Of a stretch of 64,000 bases of DNA, positions 58,761 to 64,000 are shown one piece after another. The stretch comes from Oenanthe sinensis (lineage: Eukaryota; Streptophyta; Magnoliopsida; Apiales; Apiaceae): contig CM053795.1 in the NCBI GenBank assembly GCA_028671895.1, positions 12,049,501 through 12,113,500 of the forward strand, given 5' to 3'. The first letter of the stretch is position 1. Each line of letters begins with the position of its first letter. A program made the translations under genes and the position numbers. Below the pieces are notes generated by a model, which did not search any database, had not been told where the DNA came from, and was given only the letters and a program-made list of their open reading frames with translations.

Positions 58761-61283
58761 TGTGATGACCTACATGTTTTTTAAAATTTATTATTATTAT
58801 TTAAATATTTTATTGGGTTATAAAAAAAATAATAAAATTTTTATATTTTATTCCAGTTAGATGCTATTCCATATTTTTATTATTATTTTAACAATTATTT
58901 TGGTTCAGTAGGACTGAGTTTGGTTTAAAAATTTTATATTATTTTACTGATCGGGTCAGTATCTCGAGTCGGTATTTTGTTTGGGTGAAAATTTTATTTG
59001 AGTAAATTATTTAAATATTCAAACTTTAATATTTTTATATTTTTAAATATTCAGAATATTCGAATATTTTGAAAAGTTATTATTTTTAATTAGTTTTAAA
59101 AATAATAAAATTCATATTTTTCTCATAAAATATATTTATAGATTTTTGAGATTATTTAAAATTGTTTAGAAATTAAATGTGATATTAAAATGATTTTTTT
59201 AAAAAAATATGTTTTATAATATATAAAAAAATTAAATATTAAATATATATATATATATATATATAACATCCCCCACACCTAATTGCTCCCCCTGTTTTAT
59301 CAGCACAACCGCCCATCTCTCATCTCTGTATATAATTTATCCTTGCCTTCTTTCTCCTAAACAGCAGCCGCGCAACATCCATTCCCTTGTTATGTTTCTT
59401 ATGTCTTATTTGCAGTCTCTCTTTCGATAAATATTCATATATATTTAAAAAATTCTAAATTCATTATTTATAAACCATGCATCCAATATTTAATATCTAT
59501 ATATATAAATGAACAGCGCTTTAAGTCATACGCATGGGTATAAGTTTTGATAAATTTTGAGAAAATTATTTTCTGGGCAGGTTTCCTTTTTAATTTATTT
59601 AGAAGTATAGAAATGGGATTTGATGATGGTGGTCAAGCTATGAGGCAGTACGACATGTGTATGCGCATGGATATTAATCTCGAATTTTTCTGAGAATATT
59701 TTCCGGCCATCAGAAAAGACTCGTGGGGTGTCCGTAATTGATCTTTTAGTAAAGATTTTAAGATTTTGATTTAGCACTCGTAAATATTATGGCATGTTAG
59801 TTTATATATATTAATTTCATAATTTTTAGAAATATTTTTAAAATGTTTAATCTTATGTTTAATTGTTTAATTTGATAACGTTGTCGAGTGTAGACGTTAT
59901 AAGTTTTAAAGTATGAATTAGAATTATTAGTTTTTATTCCTTTTTGTTCGAGAATTAATTGTTGTTTTATAATCGAGTCTGGAGGATTAAATTATTTATT
60001 TATATTCGAGTCTCGAGAGTTAATTGGTTGTCTCAATGATTAACTATTATAATTATATTCTTTATTGATGATTAGAATAAAGTTTTGAGGATTAGTTAAT
60101 AGTTGAGTTTATATTTTTATTTATTGGTTTGTTGGGTTTGAAGTGAGTTTTCTTGTTAACAGGAATATGTCTGATATAAGTATATAAATGCAGTTATACA
60201 TGCTCGTGGAATACAGCGACGTACCTCAAGGATTAAAGTAATGTCTTATATTTGACTATAGAAGTAGACACGCGGACTCGATCTCGATAGTTCAGACTCG
60301 TAGCAACCGTAGGAAAATCAGATCAAATAATTATTAAATGGTGATACCGTGAGACGGAATAAGAATTAGTTATGTTACTTCGACCGTACGTAATTGCTAA
60401 GCACCAAAGGCAAATATTTCCTCATTGGTCATTTTAAACACTTTTATTTTCTGTTTCACTTGTTTATATCATGACAAATAGTTATTGTTAGAGCTATTTG
60501 TGAATCTTAAATATTTTTATTGTGCAACAATGTTACTTGATTTTGGTACTCTTGATATTGAAAGTTGATTATAATAAATACATCATATACAATGTTATCG
60601 TGATAAATAACGAGGATACGATCTGTATTTAAAACTAAGCATACCTATGATTTTGGGTTGCTCTATTGGATTGAAATTTATAGCGTAGGAGGCCCAATGT
60701 AGGGGTCCGGCATTTTTAAGAGGATATGATAACCATTCCATTTTCTTATAGGCTAACATTACTTGCCTATTTGGTACCTATATTGAGAATCATTGTTATA
60801 ACTATAGGTATAGAAATATACCGATAGGTTATAAAGAGGTCTTATTGCTTTTAGACTAATCAGGAGCAATGATGTTTATTATATGTTGTATCCAATCCAT
60901 ATTGCCCAGTGTGGCTATTATATATTGTGATTCCGCAGATGATTAATTTCTATGACATACTGCACAGTTTTAGTTTTGATATAAACTGTGATTTATTTAA
61001 TGTTCGGTTTTCAACATAAACTTATTTACATTTCCGTTCTTTATTCTGGTATTCCAGTTTTATTTCAAATGCTTTATATATACTTACTGGACATTTCTTT
61101 GACCCACTCTTACTTTTCATCATAAACTTTTCTAGACATGATGAGAAAATATTAGTTTTTCAGAAAAAGTAGACCGACGAGATTTATTTGCGTAGCTTGG
61201 AAGAAGAAAAAGTAAGATGTCCTTACGAAGCGGTTTTCGATCCAAAAAATCTGTATCTAGAGTAAATTTTATTTATATATTGG

Positions 61284-61366
<83 letters not shown>

Positions 61367-61713
61367 ATGGTATAGACCCGTCCTAACCTTTGGTATAATT
61401 CTTATCGAAATTATACTAGTAGTATAAGATCGGTATAAAGAGATTATTGAATTCTAAGACTATGAATGTTTGCGGAACTTTATGGATGGGGTCGGAAGCA
61501 AGATTTGATTTGATTATTTGAGGTTTATAATAATTAATATTTGGGTTTTGGATTCTTGTTTCTAGAACTATAACCTAAAAGATCTTGGTAATTAGGTCGT
61601 AAATTTCAGATATTGAATGACTACAGACGATTTAAAATATTATTAAACAAGTGATTTTATATTGAGAATTTTCACGTGACGACCAGATCCCTGACCCTGT
61701 ATTTTGGGTTACA
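58761..61713 (+). mobile_element. Candidate solo LTR of a Gypsy-type retrotransposon
   Basis: It starts TGTGATGACCTACATG and ends GTGACGACCAGATCCCTGAC...TTTTGGGTTACA, that is, TG..CA borders with a terminal sequence reminiscent of long Gypsy LTRs. At about 59245 a TA run is followed by a C-rich leader-like segment (ACATCCCCCACACC), as in a transcribed LTR. No gag or pol remnant and no second LTR are present, and no 5-bp duplication was found, so this is tentative. Confidence 0.4.
61289..61363. repeat. (TA)n microsatellite, about 75 bp
   Basis: Uninterrupted TA tract inside the LTR candidate. Confidence 0.97.
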
Positions 61714-62388
61714 ATCGGATTAGAATTACGCGTGCATACGCGATTAAACAGTTGATTTCATTAATTTTATAACAATCACACATGAGATCCAGAATAACAT
61801 CTGTTTCACCCAAATCATGAGCCATTTTTCAGTTCAGATGAGCTCAATTTCAAAATGAGGTTTTGTATAGAAAGCATAATATTTTAGTATTTTTTGTTAC
61901 AATATATACATAAAAGAGCTGTTGGAGTATTGAAAATATAAAAATATACTCAGTAAAGTAGACGATGTTACTCTGTTTTAGCAGAAACATGCATTATGTG
62001 ATTAATTTGAAACTGCAGTATACCATGTGATATTTTCTTAAATACAATATAATAAGTATATAATATCGCAAGTGGTCCGACACATATTTTACTCTTCAAT
62101 TTAAAATTAAGAAGATGAGTGAATTCATATCGGATGATAGGAAAGCGAGACAAGAATTGAGTTTATGTATAAAAGATAAAATAAATAGTTTTAATTTTAA
62201 ATTTGAAAAAGGAATGCGTATAAAGTCTCAAGATGGGTTCATGCGAATGGAAGGAGGGCGAGAATTGAGGCTGCACCGCACGTTTCAAGAACCTATAAGA
62301 GGTTGAATAGAAACTTGGGGGAGATTATATGAGCAAAAATGAATGACTTAGTTATCTCAAATTATTTAACTTTCGCATATAATAACTA

Positions 62389-62886
62389 CTGGCTTATATT
62401 CCGTGCGATGCACGGATGATTTTTTTTAATTTTTTAATATTTTTTAATGATTTGAATTTATTTGTATTTGTATAATAATAATTTAAATTTTATTTAATAT
62501 TATATGTATATATTTTTATATAATTTATTTGTATTTATATTTTAATAGGATAATTTTTGTTTGTTTTGTATAGAGATGTATTTTACTTAGGAGATTAATG
62601 TGAGATGTTTTAGTTAGAAGATTATTATGAGATTGTATTTTAGTAGTAATGTTTATATTCTTTAGAATTATAATGTTTATGAGTTGTTTGCATAAAGAGA
62701 AGATTATTGGTTTTAGAATTGTATGTATGATTATATTCTTTTAAAATTATATTTTATTAAAATTCAACGGTTAAGATTATTTCTATGGTTCATTTAAAAT
62801 TGGACGGTCAAGATCTTTTCTATGGTTCACCTAGTACCATACCGACCAAAACTTTTAATCTTTCGTCTTAAATAATATAGTATAGA
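62389..62886 (-). mobile_element. Non-autonomous Helitron, about 498 bp
   Basis: Read on the minus strand, the 5' end is TCTATACTATATTATTTAAG, preceded by a host A. The 3' end has the hairpin CCGTGC-ATC-GCACGG followed by AATATAAGCCAG and then a host T. CCAG differs by one base from the canonical CTAG (CTRR). The hairpin-to-end spacing of about 12 bases is normal. There is no coding capacity; the 5' segment is shared with the cluster at 33.2-34.0 kb. Confidence 0.72.
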
Positions 62887-64000
62887 TAGATGGATAATTT
62901 TAGAATTATATATATTTTTAATCTATAAACACATCCCTATATAAATTTCTTAGTAACATATATTTAATTTTAAAGTAAATTCCTAAGATGTCCTCTGCAC
63001 CACTAATTATTTTTTCAATCACATAATTTACATATACACACACAGAGTGAAACTAAAAAGAGGAGAGAAAATTATCTATTTTGTATTCTTTTTCAAACAA
63101 AATTATATATAAAATGGAAAATATTGACAAAATTTGCAAGAAAAAATTGAAAGAAAATTAATTAAAATATGTTAAGAAAATACTCTCATTTTGATAAATA
63201 AATATTTTCATTATTTATCATGATTCTAGTATTTTTTTATACCAACTTACTGAATTATATTTTATTAATAAATTAATTCATTATTATCAAAATCATATGA
63301 CATCTATACAAATAATTAAAAATTAAAAAAATACATAGTATAGATTTTTCCCCACCAAACTTATAATCATTAAATTGATCGTGCATTTAAATCAATCGAT
63401 AAAAATCATGATTTTCAGAGAAATGGATGGAAAAAAGAAAGAGTTACAATACTTATCAAGTTCTTTTTTTTAGAGAACAAGGAATTTGAGATACATTCAG
63501 ATAATTTTTTCTCATATATTTAATTAAATGATATCTTATCATAAAAGAATATACATATTAAAATAGTATTGCAAAATTGTGTATATTAAAATAATGTATT
63601 TCAAAATACAGTAATTTTATTACTATTGAAAGAAAGTTATCTCAGAATATCTCACATTTCTTATTTCAAGAAAAATTATTTATAATATTATTAATTATTT
63701 TTCCCACAAATAAACAAAATCTATTTATAATTCATATCAAAACCTAAAACTTTAAATAAATAACTAAATATTTTAAACTGAAAAGTAAAAAAGAAGAAGA
63801 GTGTTTTAATTGAAAAGTATGATAAAGATGAAGCAAACTTTGTGTAAATTACAAAAATACAAACTCTCCAGCTGGACAATAGGAGGAAAGTTCGGGCGCC
63901 TATACATACAAGTATATATACTAGAACCACACAAGTGATTGCTGTTAAACACACACATCTTCTCACTGATTCACTCATTCAAATCCAACGGTGAGATCAA

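Larger units (their letters stand above)
57673..64000. other. HPGT promoter side, then element-rich intergenic to the right edge
   Basis: The first few hundred bases belong to the HPGT leader and promoter. A small MITE (58299-58522), a possible solo LTR (58761-61713), a TA microsatellite (61289-61363) and a Helitron (62389-62886) follow. No protein gene is supported here; 62890-64000 is AT-rich with nothing recognised. Confidence 0.5.

Noticed and set aside
62115..62306. 63-codon charged open frame
   Set aside because: No similarity that I can recognise and no intron or neighbouring exon support.
63721..63978. 85-codon minus-strand frame at the right edge
   Set aside because: Hydrophobic A/T-driven frame with no family resemblance; it may be leader sequence of a gene outside the window.

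Overview
The window is nuclear DNA from a flowering plant, most likely a eudicot. Introns have GT..AG borders, intergenic DNA is very AT-rich, and the gene families are plant-specific (CRF-type ERF, TBL acetyltransferase, COP1-interactive-like coiled coil, HPGT galactosyltransferase, LRR pseudokinase). I cannot name the species from sequence alone; an asterid such as an Apiales member would be compatible but is a guess.

Protein genes, all on the minus strand: (1) the 5' part of a GABA transporter 1-like amino-acid permease (147-2867, runs off the left edge); (2) a TBL/xyloglucan O-acetyltransferase-like gene (7958-11011) with an early in-frame stop and a one-base frameshift; (3) a short COP1-interactive-protein-1-like coiled-coil protein (11896-14253); (4) an intronless cytokinin response factor (30761-31660); (5) a complete 148-residue UBC8/10-type ubiquitin-conjugating enzyme in four coding exons (42090-45273); (6) an LRR receptor-like pseudokinase (47547-49790); (7) a twelve-exon hydroxyproline O-galactosyltransferase (HPGT)-like gene (51286-57672). 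They are independent housekeeping, cell-wall and signalling genes, not a pathway cluster.

The rest is mostly mobile DNA. A full-length PIF/Harbinger element (18749-22283) keeps both ORFs and its ends, but carries seven nonsense codons and no visible frameshift. A broken plant-mobile-domain plus Ulp1-protease transposon gene lies at 24834-26952, downstream of an orphan first exon. A related Harbinger MITE is at 34319-35199. hAT-type elements are at 37.3 kb, 37.8-38.5 kb, 41.5 kb, 44.2 kb, 51.7-52.4 kb, 54.0 kb, 54.6-55.3 kb and 58.3 kb. Stowaway MITEs are at 6.1 and 23.2 kb, a Mutator-like long inverted repeat at 28.9-29.6 kb, Helitron ends at 33.2-34.0 kb, a small Helitron at 62.4-62.9 kb, and a possible solo LTR at 58.8-61.7 kb.

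I found no gene cluster that looks like an undescribed biological system, no CRISPR array, and no convincing tRNA or rRNA gene. The most informative signals are the decay pattern of the Harbinger element, the 42-bp tandem array between its ORFs, the double-lesion TBL gene, and three hAT-like insertions inside introns of an apparently intact HPGT gene.
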